From contig JANLIQ010000070.1 in assembly GCA_024654065.1 (NCBI GenBank), forward strand, positions 1 through 23,041: a stretch of DNA of 23,041 nt, written 5' to 3'. The number at the start of each line of letters is the position of its first letter. Position 1 is the first letter of the stretch. The notes under the pieces were generated by a model. The model saw nothing but the letters and a program-made list of their open reading frames with translations, did no database searches and was not told the DNA's origin. Below, piece after piece: positions 6,690 to 13,299 of the stretch. The DNA comes from Candidatus Berkelbacteria bacterium. Its GTDB lineage: Bacteria > Patescibacteriota > UBA1384 > 2-12-FULL-50-11. Both the position numbers and the translations under genes were made by a program.

Positions 6690-7100
6690 ATGATTACAGC
6701 AGAAATAAATCATTGGGCCGTTCTGGTAAGTGCAGTCGTTTCCATGATAATCGGTTTTGTTTGGTACTCGATGCCAGCATTTGGTCGTATTTGGGCTGCC
6801 CTTATCGGAAAAACTGAAGCTCAAATTCAGGCAGGTTATAAACCCACTACTTTCGCTAAAACTTTTGGCATCGCACTAGTGATGATTTACACTCTTGCTC
6901 ACTTCATAGATTACGCCGGTGCAACAACTGTAGGCCAAGGAGCTATTACTGGTTTTTGGCTCTGGTTAGGATTTGTTGCAACAACAACCCTAATGACTAC
7001 GACTTACGAAGGACGACCAACTAAACTATGGCTGATTAACTCAGGCTACCAATTGTTGAATCTAGTTGTTGCCGGAGCGATCCTTGCTTTGTGGGCCTAG
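6690..7100 (+). CDS. DUF1761-family membrane protein
   Basis: A 136-residue integral membrane protein with four predicted helices (about 8-28, 53-73, 83-103 and 115-134). The start NHWAVLVSAVVSMIIGFVWY, with a conserved-looking Trp-Tyr and the following PAFGRIWAALIGKT, is typical of DUF1761. These are four-helix proteins of unknown function. TTTYEGRPTKLWLINSGYQL between helices 3 and 4 is also family-like. There is no Shine-Dalgarno. The stop lies 1 nt from the stop of the convergent nfo gene. Confidence 0.82.
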   Translation: MITAEINHWAVLVSAVVSMIIGFVWYSMPAFGRIWAALIGKTEAQIQAGYKPTTFAKTFGIALVMIYTLAHFIDYAGATTVGQGAITGFWLWLGFVATTTLMTTTYEGRPTKLWLINSGYQLLNLVVAGAILALWA

Positions 7101-7101
7101 A

Positions 7102-7935
7102 CTAGTCAGTTCTTAGTCTCTTGAGGATATCAATATTCTGTTTGTCGGGTCCTTTGTCTTCAAATCCCGGAACTTCTAAATAACTAGCAAGACCATCCCA
7201 GCGTGGATCATTAAGAACAAAACCAAAAGTTTCGGTTCCTATATGCCCTTCTCCGATATTCTCGTGCCTATCTCGTTTAGCACCAAGCTCAAATTTAGAG
7301 TCATTAAGGTGCCAACAAAAAACTTTATCTAAACCAATGAGCCTTTCAACTTCACTGATATATGCTTCGTACCCATCTTTAGACTTAATATCGTATCCAG
7401 CAGCAAAAGCGTGACAGGTATCTAAGCACACCCCCACCCGAGAATTGTCGGATGATGAATTAAGCAACCAAGCTAAATCTTCTAGCTTCCCGCCCATTGT
7501 CGAACCTGCTGAATTTTCAAAAATAAGCTTACTCTCCGAAGGTGTTTCCGCTAAGATTTCGTAAATAACATTCTTTACTTGATTGTGGTTACCGATTTCA
7601 CCATTTACGTACGAGCCAGGATGAAAAATTGTGCCGACTACTCCGATCTTCTGTGCCAAACGGAGGGTCTCAACAAGTGCATTTTTGGTTTTTAATAGAT
7701 TAGATTCGTCACTAGCAGCTAAATTCGTAAGATATATCCCGTGAAATATTACCTGCTTGAAATGCTTAGGCCATTCATCCTTAAACCAAGAGCATTGCTT
7801 ATCATCCCAGCCCCGGATCTTCCACTGTAGTGGTGCCGACGGGAAGATCTGGATCGCTTCGGCCCCAATACTTGTTCCGCCCTCAATCGCATTTTTCAAA
7901 CCTCCTGAGGTAGAAACGTGAGCACCAATATGCAT
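7102..7935 (-). CDS. nfo: Endonuclease IV (AP endonuclease)
   Basis: Base-excision repair enzyme that cleaves DNA 5' of abasic sites using a trinuclear zinc centre in a TIM barrel. The 277-residue product from MHIGAHVST carries the metal ligands of the family in order: His65 (FHGIY), His105 (FHPGSY), Glu140 (FENSAG), Asp172 and His175 (LDTCHAF), His209 (WHLNDS), Asp222 and His224 (RDRHENIGEG) and Glu254 (LEVPG). The ATG at 7935 is chosen because family proteins start at this MHIGxH block and because it overlaps the sodA stop as TAATG. A longer frame upstream runs inside sodA and is not expected to be translated. Translational coupling with sodA places both under one oxidative-stress promoter. 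Confidence 0.96.
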   Translation of the reverse strand: MHIGAHVSTSGGLKNAIEGGTSIGAEAIQIFPSAPLQWKIRGWDDKQCSWFKDEWPKHFKQVIFHGIYLTNLAASDESNLLKTKNALVETLRLAQKIGVVGTIFHPGSYVNGEIGNHNQVKNVIYEILAETPSESKLIFENSAGSTMGGKLEDLAWLLNSSSDNSRVGVCLDTCHAFAAGYDIKSKDGYEAYISEVERLIGLDKVFCWHLNDSKFELGAKRDRHENIGEGHIGTETFGFVLNDPRWDGLASYLEVPGFEDKGPDKQNIDILKRLRTD

Positions 7936-8522
7936 TACTCCAGTACGTGATCGACAAAATGTTTTTCTAACCACTCCCAATCGAGATTCTGGAAAAATGT
8001 CTCAATATAGTCAGCACGTTTGGTAGCAAAGTCTATGAAGTAGGCATGCTCATAGACGTCCAGGGCCAAAAGCGGTGTCGCGTTCCAGACCGGAAAGCTA
8101 TTCTGGGCATCACCGATATAATTAAAAAGTTTCTTGAAGTCCCTGTCATAGGCGAGCCAAGCCCAACCACGAGCGGCCATAGCTGTGGCTTTCATATCCT
8201 TCTGCCAAGCTTCAAAGCTACCGAAATCTTTAGTTATCTGTTCGAGCATCTTGCCCGGGAGCGGAACTCCATCACCCCCAAGATGGTTGAAGTATAGCTC
8301 GTGATTCTTAATGCCTCCGATGGCAAAGGTCAGGTCAACCTTAAGGGCGCGAATATCGCTGTAAGTTTGGTTTGCTGAATCTAGATCAACAGAACTCAAC
8401 TTCTCTGTAATCTCATTATATTTCTTTACATAGCCTTCGTAGAGCTTATAGTGCTCTGTCATCGTCTTCTCGCTAATACCGTCGAGCTCTTTTATCGAAC
8501 GAAATTTTCTTGCTTCGTACAT
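7935..8522 (-). CDS. sodA: Superoxide dismutase, Fe/Mn family
   Basis: Cytoplasmic enzyme converting superoxide to oxygen and hydrogen peroxide. The 195-residue protein has the four expected metal ligands: His24 (MTEHYKLYEGYV), His74 (IKNHELYFNHLGG), Asp155 and His159 (DVYEHAYFIDF). GGDGVP, ARGWAWLAY and RADYIETFF are also characteristic. The N-terminal region is shorter and more divergent than in E. coli SodA, so iron or manganese preference cannot be told. The ATG at 8522 follows a GGGAGG Shine-Dalgarno. On the minus strand TTGCAA (8579-8574) is followed by CATAAT/TAATAC at 15-17 nt, giving a leader of roughly 30 nt. It overlaps nfo by one base. Confidence 0.95.
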   Translation of the reverse strand: MYEARKFRSIKELDGISEKTMTEHYKLYEGYVKKYNEITEKLSSVDLDSANQTYSDIRALKVDLTFAIGGIKNHELYFNHLGGDGVPLPGKMLEQITKDFGSFEAWQKDMKATAMAARGWAWLAYDRDFKKLFNYIGDAQNSFPVWNATPLLALDVYEHAYFIDFATKRADYIETFFQNLDWEWLEKHFVDHVLE

Positions 8523-8626
8523 TAACCTCCCTTTGCGTGACTTTTCATAAGTATTATGCTAAGGTCATCATCATTGCAAGGTAATACTTGTAAAAAAGTT
8601 GCTCTTTACAGGGCGGGGAACACAAC

Positions 8627-8920
8627 ATGACAAACGAATTTGCAGACTCAGGATGGATTGAATCACCGGAGAATGTGGCCAACTTGGCAGGCGGGAGGCG
8701 CCGACAGGTCAGCTGGGCCGACAGGTTACAAATCGTCGCGTTTCTCTTTCTCGTCGCCTTGGACAGTGTCATCTACGTCTTCTCTGACGAGGAAGATTCG
8801 GATGCCTGGGTCGCGCCAAGCACGAAGAAAGTTATCCGGACGACCCTTGGGCTGATCCTGCTGATCACAATTTTCACGCTATATGTCTGGGCGGCCTTAA
8901 CCGGAGCCGTCCGCTCCTAG
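8627..8920 (+). CDS. Hypothetical two-helix membrane protein
   Basis: A 97-residue protein not recognised as a known family. It has a polar, basic N-terminus (GGRRRQVSWADR), a first hydrophobic segment at about 33-51 (LQIVAFLFLVALDSVIYVF), an acidic loop (SDEEDSD), and a second helix at about 72-92. A GGCGGGG run 8 nt before the ATG serves as a possible Shine-Dalgarno. The codons are richer in G and C than those of sodA or the cysteine desulfurase on either side. It is divergent from sodA and convergent with the desulfurase. It could be an accessory gene of recent origin. Confidence 0.68.
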   Translation: MTNEFADSGWIESPENVANLAGGRRRQVSWADRLQIVAFLFLVALDSVIYVFSDEEDSDAWVAPSTKKVIRTTLGLILLITIFTLYVWAALTGAVRS

Positions 8921-8925
8921 ACCAA

Positions 8926-8969
8926 GAGCCCAGCTCAGGTTTTGCGCAAGCGAAACTGGAACTGGGCTC
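8926..8969. terminator. Bidirectional hairpin between convergent genes
   Basis: Outer stem GAGCCCAG (8926-8933) with CTGGGCTC (8962-8969). Inside it GTTTTGC-GCAA-GCGAAAC forms a second stem with a GNRA-type loop on the + strand. It sits between the stops of two convergent genes. Neither side has a long T run, so termination strength is uncertain. Confidence 0.5.
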
Positions 8970-8972
8970 GAC

Positions 8973-10091
8973 TTATATTACCCGTGCTACCTGGGCAATT
9001 TTTTTTACTTGTTCACTCGTAGTCTGACGCCCCAAGCTAAATCGTATAGTTTTGTGAATTTGGTCACCTGAAAGACCGATACGTTGTAATACATGCGAAT
9101 CAACAATCGATTTCGAGCTACACGCCGATCCAGACGAGACGGCAATCCCCTTGTTATCTAAAACTTCAACAAGGTTTGACTCTTTACTTTCATTAAAGGT
9201 TACAGATAGATGATTGGGCAGTCGCACAGCACCGGCACAGTTGACGCTTAGTCCCGGGATCTTCGATAATTCTTTTTCTAATTGATTGCGTAACTGACCG
9301 ATCCTTTGACTCTCCTTCTCTTGGTTGTCGCTTGCGATTTCACAAGCTTTCGCCAAGCCAACTATTCCCGGTACATTCTCGGTACCGCTTCGGAGTGATT
9401 TTTGCTGACTACCACCATAAAAGATCGGGAATATGTTCACACCTTCTCGAACGTATAGTACAGCGATTCCCTTAGGCCCATACATTTTCGAACCGTTCAA
9501 AGTAAGTAGGTCCACTCCTAGTGTTTTAACGTTAAGATTTAAATACGCTGCTGCTTGACATGCGTCTGTGTGAAAAAGTGCGCCGTGTTTATTAGAAATT
9601 CTAGCGAGTTTAGCAATATTTTGGATAACGCCAACTTCCGAGTTAGCCAAATGGATAGAGACTAAAACGGTCTCTTTTTTAAGGACTTTCTCAAGTGACT
9701 CAACCTCAACCAAGCCCTCCTTTGTAACGGGTAGGTACGTCACTTCCCAACCATCTTTTTCAAGCGCCTTACACGCATTCATTATGCTAGGATGCTCAAT
9801 TGCAGTAGTAATGATATGTCGCCCCTTATCTTTATTGGCTTTTGCGACGCCAATAACAGCAAGGTTATTACTTTCGGTGCCGCAGCTTGTATAAAAAACC
9901 TCCTCCTTTTTGCAGCCTAGAAACCTGGAAATTATTTCAGTTGCCTCACCTACAGCAACATCTGCCTCACGACCAAAGCTATGGATACTCGAAGGGTTAC
10001 CAAAAAAATCCGTCATGTACGGCTCCATTACTTCGACCACCCGAGGGTCAGTCGGCGTAGATGCAGCATAATCGGCATAAATAGATTTCAT
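8973..10091 (-). CDS. Cysteine desulfurase (NifS/IscS family)
   Basis: PLP enzyme that removes sulfur from cysteine for Fe-S clusters and tRNA thiolation. The 372 residues carry the class V aminotransferase landmarks: IYADYAASTP at the N-terminus, GNPSSIHSFG, SCGTESNNLA, the PLP-contacting IEHPSI and HTDACQA, the Schiff-base lysine Lys202 in LNGSKMYGPKG, GGSQQKSLRSGTEN, and the persulfide Cys324 in SSGSACSS. The short segment around that Cys resembles the NifS/IscS group rather than SufS. ATG 10091 is preferred over the TTG three codons upstream: it starts at the usual family N-terminus and lies 8 nt behind a -10 box. No iscU or thiI homologue is visible nearby. Confidence 0.95.
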   Translation of the reverse strand: MKSIYADYAASTPTDPRVVEVMEPYMTDFFGNPSSIHSFGREADVAVGEATEIISRFLGCKKEEVFYTSCGTESNNLAVIGVAKANKDKGRHIITTAIEHPSIMNACKALEKDGWEVTYLPVTKEGLVEVESLEKVLKKETVLVSIHLANSEVGVIQNIAKLARISNKHGALFHTDACQAAAYLNLNVKTLGVDLLTLNGSKMYGPKGIAVLYVREGVNIFPIFYGGSQQKSLRSGTENVPGIVGLAKACEIASDNQEKESQRIGQLRNQLEKELSKIPGLSVNCAGAVRLPNHLSVTFNESKESNLVEVLDNKGIAVSSGSACSSKSIVDSHVLQRIGLSGDQIHKTIRFSLGRQTTSEQVKKIAQVARVI

Positions 10092-10099
10092 TACAGCCA

Positions 10100-10128
10100 A
10101 TATTAGTCTTTTTCAGTTACCGAGTCTA
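10100..10128 (-). promoter_or_regulatory. Promoter of the cysteine desulfurase (near-leaderless)
   Basis: TAGACT (10128-10123), 17-nt spacer, TAATAT (10105-10100), then 8 nt to the ATG. Both hexamers match consensus at four of six positions. It lies in the 38-nt gap after the MBL gene, so read-through from gapA is also possible. Confidence 0.4.
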
Positions 10129-10129
10129 G

Positions 10130-10828
10130 TCAAATACTCTCAGTTGAAAGAACGGCAACGTTGGTTTTGTCGTGGAGCAGATTCTGGAAACGATTGGCTT
10201 CAGCTACCGACCCGAGAATCTTGCCGTAGTGCATTGGGATTGTTAGATCCGGCTCAATCAGCTCTGTTGCCTTAATTGCCTCCTCTAGGGTCATCACAAA
10301 CGTTCCCGAGATCGGCAGAAAAGCGACATCAATTTTCTTAACTTGTTCCATCTCTGGCACAAAATCAGTGTCACCCGCATGGTAAAAGCGAAGGTTTTTA
10401 GATCCTTGTATAGGAATCTCAACCACAAAGCCAACCCCACCTAAATCTCTAGGGTGAAAGACTTCATTAGGAGTTCGAAATTTATCTGTATTGTAAGCCG
10501 GTATCGCCCAGTAAGTAATTTTACCGGCCGTAACCTTGTCTTCTCCGGTATAAATATCCAGTTGGCTAGCAGCAAGCTCCTGAAGTTCGCCCTGACAGCA
10601 CTGCGGCGCAATTACCCGTGTCTTAGGCCCCAGTAGTTTACGGATCGAGGAGATGTCGCAGTGATCAAAATGGGAGTGTGACACAAAAACGAAATCGACT
10701 GGAGTAACTTCGCCAAGCAAGTCATATGGATCAAATGCAAAACTCACCTGTGGCTCGGCAACGTCAACCCGAAAGCCATCATGGCCCAGTGCTGTTATCG
10801 TTGCCCCTTTATAGGTAGTGTCTCTCAT
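10130..10828 (-). CDS. Metallo-beta-lactamase-fold hydrolase (UlaG/UPF0173-like)
   Basis: A 232-residue soluble MBL-fold protein. The metal-binding motif HSHFDH (His51, His53, Asp55, His56) is complete, with the bridging Asp152 in HAGDTD and His199 in IPMHYG. This short form, with GHDGFRV near the start and TIPMHYG near the end, resembles the UlaG/UPF0173 branch of metal-dependent hydrolases. The substrate is unknown. It overlaps the gapA stop by one base (TAATG), so the two genes are likely translationally coupled. A role in removing a damaged metabolite is conceivable but is only inference from this pairing. Confidence 0.9.
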   Translation of the reverse strand: MRDTTYKGATITALGHDGFRVDVAEPQVSFAFDPYDLLGEVTPVDFVFVSHSHFDHCDISSIRKLLGPKTRVIAPQCCQGELQELAASQLDIYTGEDKVTAGKITYWAIPAYNTDKFRTPNEVFHPRDLGGVGFVVEIPIQGSKNLRFYHAGDTDFVPEMEQVKKIDVAFLPISGTFVMTLEEAIKATELIEPDLTIPMHYGKILGSVAEANRFQNLLHDKTNVAVLSTESI

Positions 10829-11826
10829 TACTTGCCAGCAAGAATGGCCAACTCAACAAGACGACATGAGTAGCCGTATTCGTTATCATACCAGGCGACA
10901 ACCTTAACCATATCTCCATCAATAACCTTTGTGAGAGCAGAGTCAACGATTGAGGAAGCTGGGTTACCTATGATGTCGTGAGACACCAACGGCGCCTCAG
11001 TATATTCCAAAATTCCCTTGAATCGTGGTTCCGTACTAGCATTTTTGAGTGCTTCGTTGACTTCTTCAACCGTAGTTTTCTTTTTAACGATAAAGGTAAT
11101 ATCAGATAACGAGCCGACCGGGGTTGGCACGCGGATGGCTAAGCCGTCAAACAAGCCTTTTAGTTCCGGAATAACCTCAGCGGTAGATATTGCTGCTCCC
11201 GTAGTAGTCGGGACAATATTTTCTGCCGCGCTACGTGCTCGGCGAAGATCTTTATGTGGTCCATCCTGGAGGTTTTGATCAGCGGTGTAGGAGTGAATAG
11301 TTGTCATCATCGCCTTCAAAATACCGAACTCGCGATTTATCACGGCGACTACTGGGGTAATACAGTTGGTTGTGCATGAGGCATTAGAGATAATTAGGTC
11401 ATCAGATTTAATGTTGTCCTCGTTGACGGAAATAATATGAGTCGACATCGAGCCTTTCGGTGGTGCGGAAATTATTACACGTTTTGCCCCAGCCGTAATA
11501 TGTCCCATCGCTGCAACTTTCTCCGTGAAGAATCCAGTGCATTCTAGTACAACGTCAACTCCTAAGTCTTTCCACGGTAATTTAGCCGGGTCTTTCTCGG
11601 CGAAATTCGGAACCTTTTCGCCGTTAAACACAAGATGCTCACCGCCCGGATCAGCAGATACCTCTCCTGGCCATATACCGTAGTTCGAGTCGTACTTGAA
11701 TAAATGGGCTAAAGTCGCATCATCGGTAAGGTCGTTAACCGCTACTAACTTTGCATCTTTCTTTTCTAGTAAAATTTTTGCCGCTGTTCGTCCAATCCGC
11801 CCAAAACCATTAATGGCTATGTTCAT
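10828..11826 (-). CDS. gapA: Glyceraldehyde-3-phosphate dehydrogenase, type I
   Basis: Glycolytic enzyme that oxidises glyceraldehyde 3-phosphate with NAD and phosphate. The 332 residues begin with the Rossmann motif NGFGRIGR. They contain the catalytic Cys151 in SNASCTTNC, His178 in TTIHSYTADQ, the phosphate-binding RRARSAAENIVPTTTGAA, and the C-terminal WYDNEYGYSCR. Asp32 after the second strand fits NAD rather than NADP use. The ATG at 11826 is chosen: the frame stays open for 40 codons upstream, but that sequence has no homology-like features, whereas MNIAINGFGR is the standard N-terminus. A leaderless promoter places +1 on this ATG. The gene heads a two-gene unit with the MBL hydrolase. 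Confidence 0.97.
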   Translation of the reverse strand: MNIAINGFGRIGRTAAKILLEKKDAKLVAVNDLTDDATLAHLFKYDSNYGIWPGEVSADPGGEHLVFNGEKVPNFAEKDPAKLPWKDLGVDVVLECTGFFTEKVAAMGHITAGAKRVIISAPPKGSMSTHIISVNEDNIKSDDLIISNASCTTNCITPVVAVINREFGILKAMMTTIHSYTADQNLQDGPHKDLRRARSAAENIVPTTTGAAISTAEVIPELKGLFDGLAIRVPTPVGSLSDITFIVKKKTTVEEVNEALKNASTEPRFKGILEYTEAPLVSHDIIGNPASSIVDSALTKVIDGDMVKVVAWYDNEYGYSCRLVELAILAGK

Positions 11827-11830
11827 TGTC

Positions 11831-11862
11831 TTTACCGTATCGGTAAAAATGGCTCCTAGCAA
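11831..11862 (-). promoter_or_regulatory. gapA promoter with an overlapping palindrome
   Basis: On the minus strand TTGCTA (11862-11857), 17-nt spacer, TACGGT (11839-11834), then 7 nt to the ATG. The -10 lies inside the perfect inverted repeat TTTACCG-TAT-CGGTAAA (11831-11847, + strand). A dimeric regulator bound there would occlude RNA polymerase, so this is a candidate operator. Confidence 0.55.
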
Positions 11863-11976
11863 CTGGCTTCTAGCCGAATAGGCTAAAGACAGAGGACTAC
11901 CCGCATAACCCGACTCTCCGACCTTTTTAAGGTAAAGTCCGTGCATAGCTCACGTTGAGCAAGAGAGGTGAATCGA

Positions 11977-12069
11977 ATGCTTGCGATACTGAACCTTATT
12001 GTCCAGATCTTGACAACTCTGGTCCTCATCTACATCACCTGGCAGATGGGCCATCCCAGAAAACGGTGA
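11977..12069 (+). CDS. 30-residue single-helix membrane peptide
   Basis: A short ORF starting MLAILNLIVQILTTLVLIYI, continuing TWQMGHPRKR. One hydrophobic helix (about 2-22) is followed by a basic tail, which predicts a C-terminus in the cytoplasm. AGAGGTG lies 6 nt before the ATG and is a good Shine-Dalgarno. A small hairpin (GCTCA-CGT-TGAGC, 11948-11960) precedes it, and a hairpin with a CATTTTC tail follows the stop. This arrangement of signal, ORF and terminator argues for a real gene despite its size. Function unknown; membrane peptides of this size include regulators of transporters and toxin-like peptides, and nothing here distinguishes these. Confidence 0.55.
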   Translation: MLAILNLIVQILTTLVLIYITWQMGHPRKR

Positions 12070-12093
12070 ACAAGCTGGGCGAAAAGTTTCTAA

Positions 12094-12134
12094 CCCCGAG
12101 CGCACTGCGAGAGCAGAAAGCGGCGGGGCATTTT
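12094..12134 (+). terminator. Terminator after the 30-residue ORF
   Basis: CCCCG (12094-12098) pairs with CGGGG (12124-12128). Inside, CTGC-GAGA-GCAG (12105-12116) forms a stem with a GNRA-type loop. CATTTTC follows. The stem has internal mismatches. Confidence 0.45.
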
Positions 12135-12196
12135 CATGTCTCCACACATCACAATCGAGTCTAAAGTACAGTCCTCTACCCGTAAATGTTTCGTCA

Positions 12197-12225
12197 TTGA
12201 CGAACGATCTTTTAATAACTACGGT
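12197..12225 (+). promoter_or_regulatory. Promoter of the second coiled-coil gene (leaderless)
   Basis: TTGACG (12197-12202), 17-nt spacer, TACGGT (12220-12225), then 7 nt to the ATG. The -10 hexamer and gap equal those of gapA. Confidence 0.45.
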
Positions 12226-12232
12226 GAGTTAA

Positions 12233-12460
12233 ATGCTAGAGAAAATAGACTTAATTCAGATACGAGATCTTTTTGATGGCCGACTGAAGTCAATCGACGA
12301 TCAGCTCGTGTCAGTTAAAAAAAGCCTCAAGAATCTTGAGACACAATCCCGAAAGACGAACAGAGATATTGACATTGTTATCCGAACTTTTGATAATGAA
12401 TACTTAAGATTGAGAGAGCGTGTTGAGAGACTGGAAGAAAAAGTCGGGATTACGAGCTAG
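12233..12460 (+). CDS. Small coiled-coil protein
   Basis: A 75-residue, highly charged protein with no membrane segment. Hydrophobic residues recur in heptads from about residue 8 to 72 (RDLFDGRLKSIDDQLVSVKK, then FDNEYLRLRERVERLEEKVG), predicting a nearly continuous parallel coiled coil. It resembles the interrupted gene at 3843-4073, which shares the KVG(I/L)T ending. Proteins of this kind are common in small-genome bacteria but have no assigned function. The stop overlaps that of the convergent aldolase gene by 4 bp. The ATG is set by the leaderless promoter; no Shine-Dalgarno is present. Confidence 0.78.
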   Translation: MLEKIDLIQIRDLFDGRLKSIDDQLVSVKKSLKNLETQSRKTNRDIDIVIRTFDNEYLRLRERVERLEEKVGITS

Positions 12461-13299
12461 GCTTTTCCGTCACATCCGAATAACCGAATGTGTTTTATAA
12501 CTTCGTCGCGTATTTCATCGCGAGAAGGTCTCATTTCTTCGCGTGGGTCATAGATATCAGCATCTTTGAGCGTTCGGCGCAGCTCGCGCGTAAAAGCCAA
12601 TCTCAAGTCTGTATCAATATTAATTTTACAAATACCCAGGGAGATCGCTTCTTTTAGTACTTTTTCGTCTGTGCTGGAGGCGCCATGTAACACTAGGGGC
12701 ACTTCAACTACCTTATCGATCTCTTTAAGTAAGTCTAAGTCCAGCTCTTCGTTTGGCAGTGGCTTACCGTGAGTTGAACCAATCGAAACAGCAAAACAAT
12801 CAACATCAGTTTCTTTAACAAACTGGGCTGCACGCTTAGGGTCCGTAAAGTGACCTCGGTTACCATCCACATAATCTTCTCTTCCGCCAATTTGGTCTTC
12901 TTCAGCCTCAACAGTTATCTTTCGATGATGTGCGCGAGTAGTAAATTCCTTCACGAATTTAATCCTTTCGTTTTTCTCCATCTTCGAGACGTCTAGCATT
13001 ACCGAACTGAAACCAATGTCTGTGGCTTTTTGAACTAATTCAAAATTTCGTCCGTGATCAAAATGTATGCAAACAGGAACCTCAGATCCATCAGCTAAAG
13101 TTTTGGCAATCGCAAAAGCCAAATCTAAGCCCATATAATCAATAGTTTTTTCGGAAATTTGTAAGATAATTGGCGATTTTTCCTGCTCTCCCGCTTCGAC
13201 TATCGCCATAGCAGACTCTAGTGTCGTCATATTAAAACCACCGATAGCGTATTTCTCCCGATCAGCTTTAGCGAGAATGTGACTTAAATTAACTAGCAT
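12457..13299 (-). CDS. fba: Class II fructose-bisphosphate aldolase
   Basis: Zinc-dependent aldolase interconverting fructose 1,6-bisphosphate with two triose phosphates. The 280 residues carry HFDHG (catalytic Asp81 and zinc ligand His82), VEAEE (Glu131/133 region), AVSIGSTHG (zinc ligand His177), VLHGASS (zinc ligand His205) and INIDTDLR for phosphate and substrate binding. Compared with the usual VEAELG and LHGGSG, this protein has VEAEED and LHGASS, so it belongs to a divergent branch; tagatose-bisphosphate or related substrates cannot be excluded. The ATG at 13299 has a GAGGAG Shine-Dalgarno lying inside the end of the transketolase gene, which it overlaps by 11 bp. It is the last gene of the carbon operon. 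Confidence 0.93.
   Translation of the reverse strand: MLVNLSHILAKADREKYAIGGFNMTTLESAMAIVEAGEQEKSPIILQISEKTIDYMGLDLAFAIAKTLADGSEVPVCIHFDHGRNFELVQKATDIGFSSVMLDVSKMEKNERIKFVKEFTTRAHHRKITVEAEEDQIGGREDYVDGNRGHFTDPKRAAQFVKETDVDCFAVSIGSTHGKPLPNEELDLDLLKEIDKVVEVPLVLHGASSTDEKVLKEAISLGICKINIDTDLRLAFTRELRRTLKDADIYDPREEMRPSRDEIRDEVIKHIRLFGCDGKA

Noticed and set aside
7936..7980. Longer nfo start within sodA
   Set aside because: Family proteins begin at MHIGAH; the TAATG overlap explains initiation.
8589..8610. TGTAAA-N10-TTTACA as the same operator as at 18672
   Set aside because: Spacing differs and the half-site also occurs singly in AT-rich DNA (for example near 4075 and 17863), so shared control is not supported.
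11827..11946. 40-codon N-terminal extension of gapA
   Set aside because: The frame is open but MNIAINGFGR is the standard N-terminus and a leaderless promoter sits inside the extension.
11950..12164. 65- and 69-residue ORFs on both strands
   Set aside because: Neither has start signals or protein-like composition; the 30-residue frame at 11977 has both.
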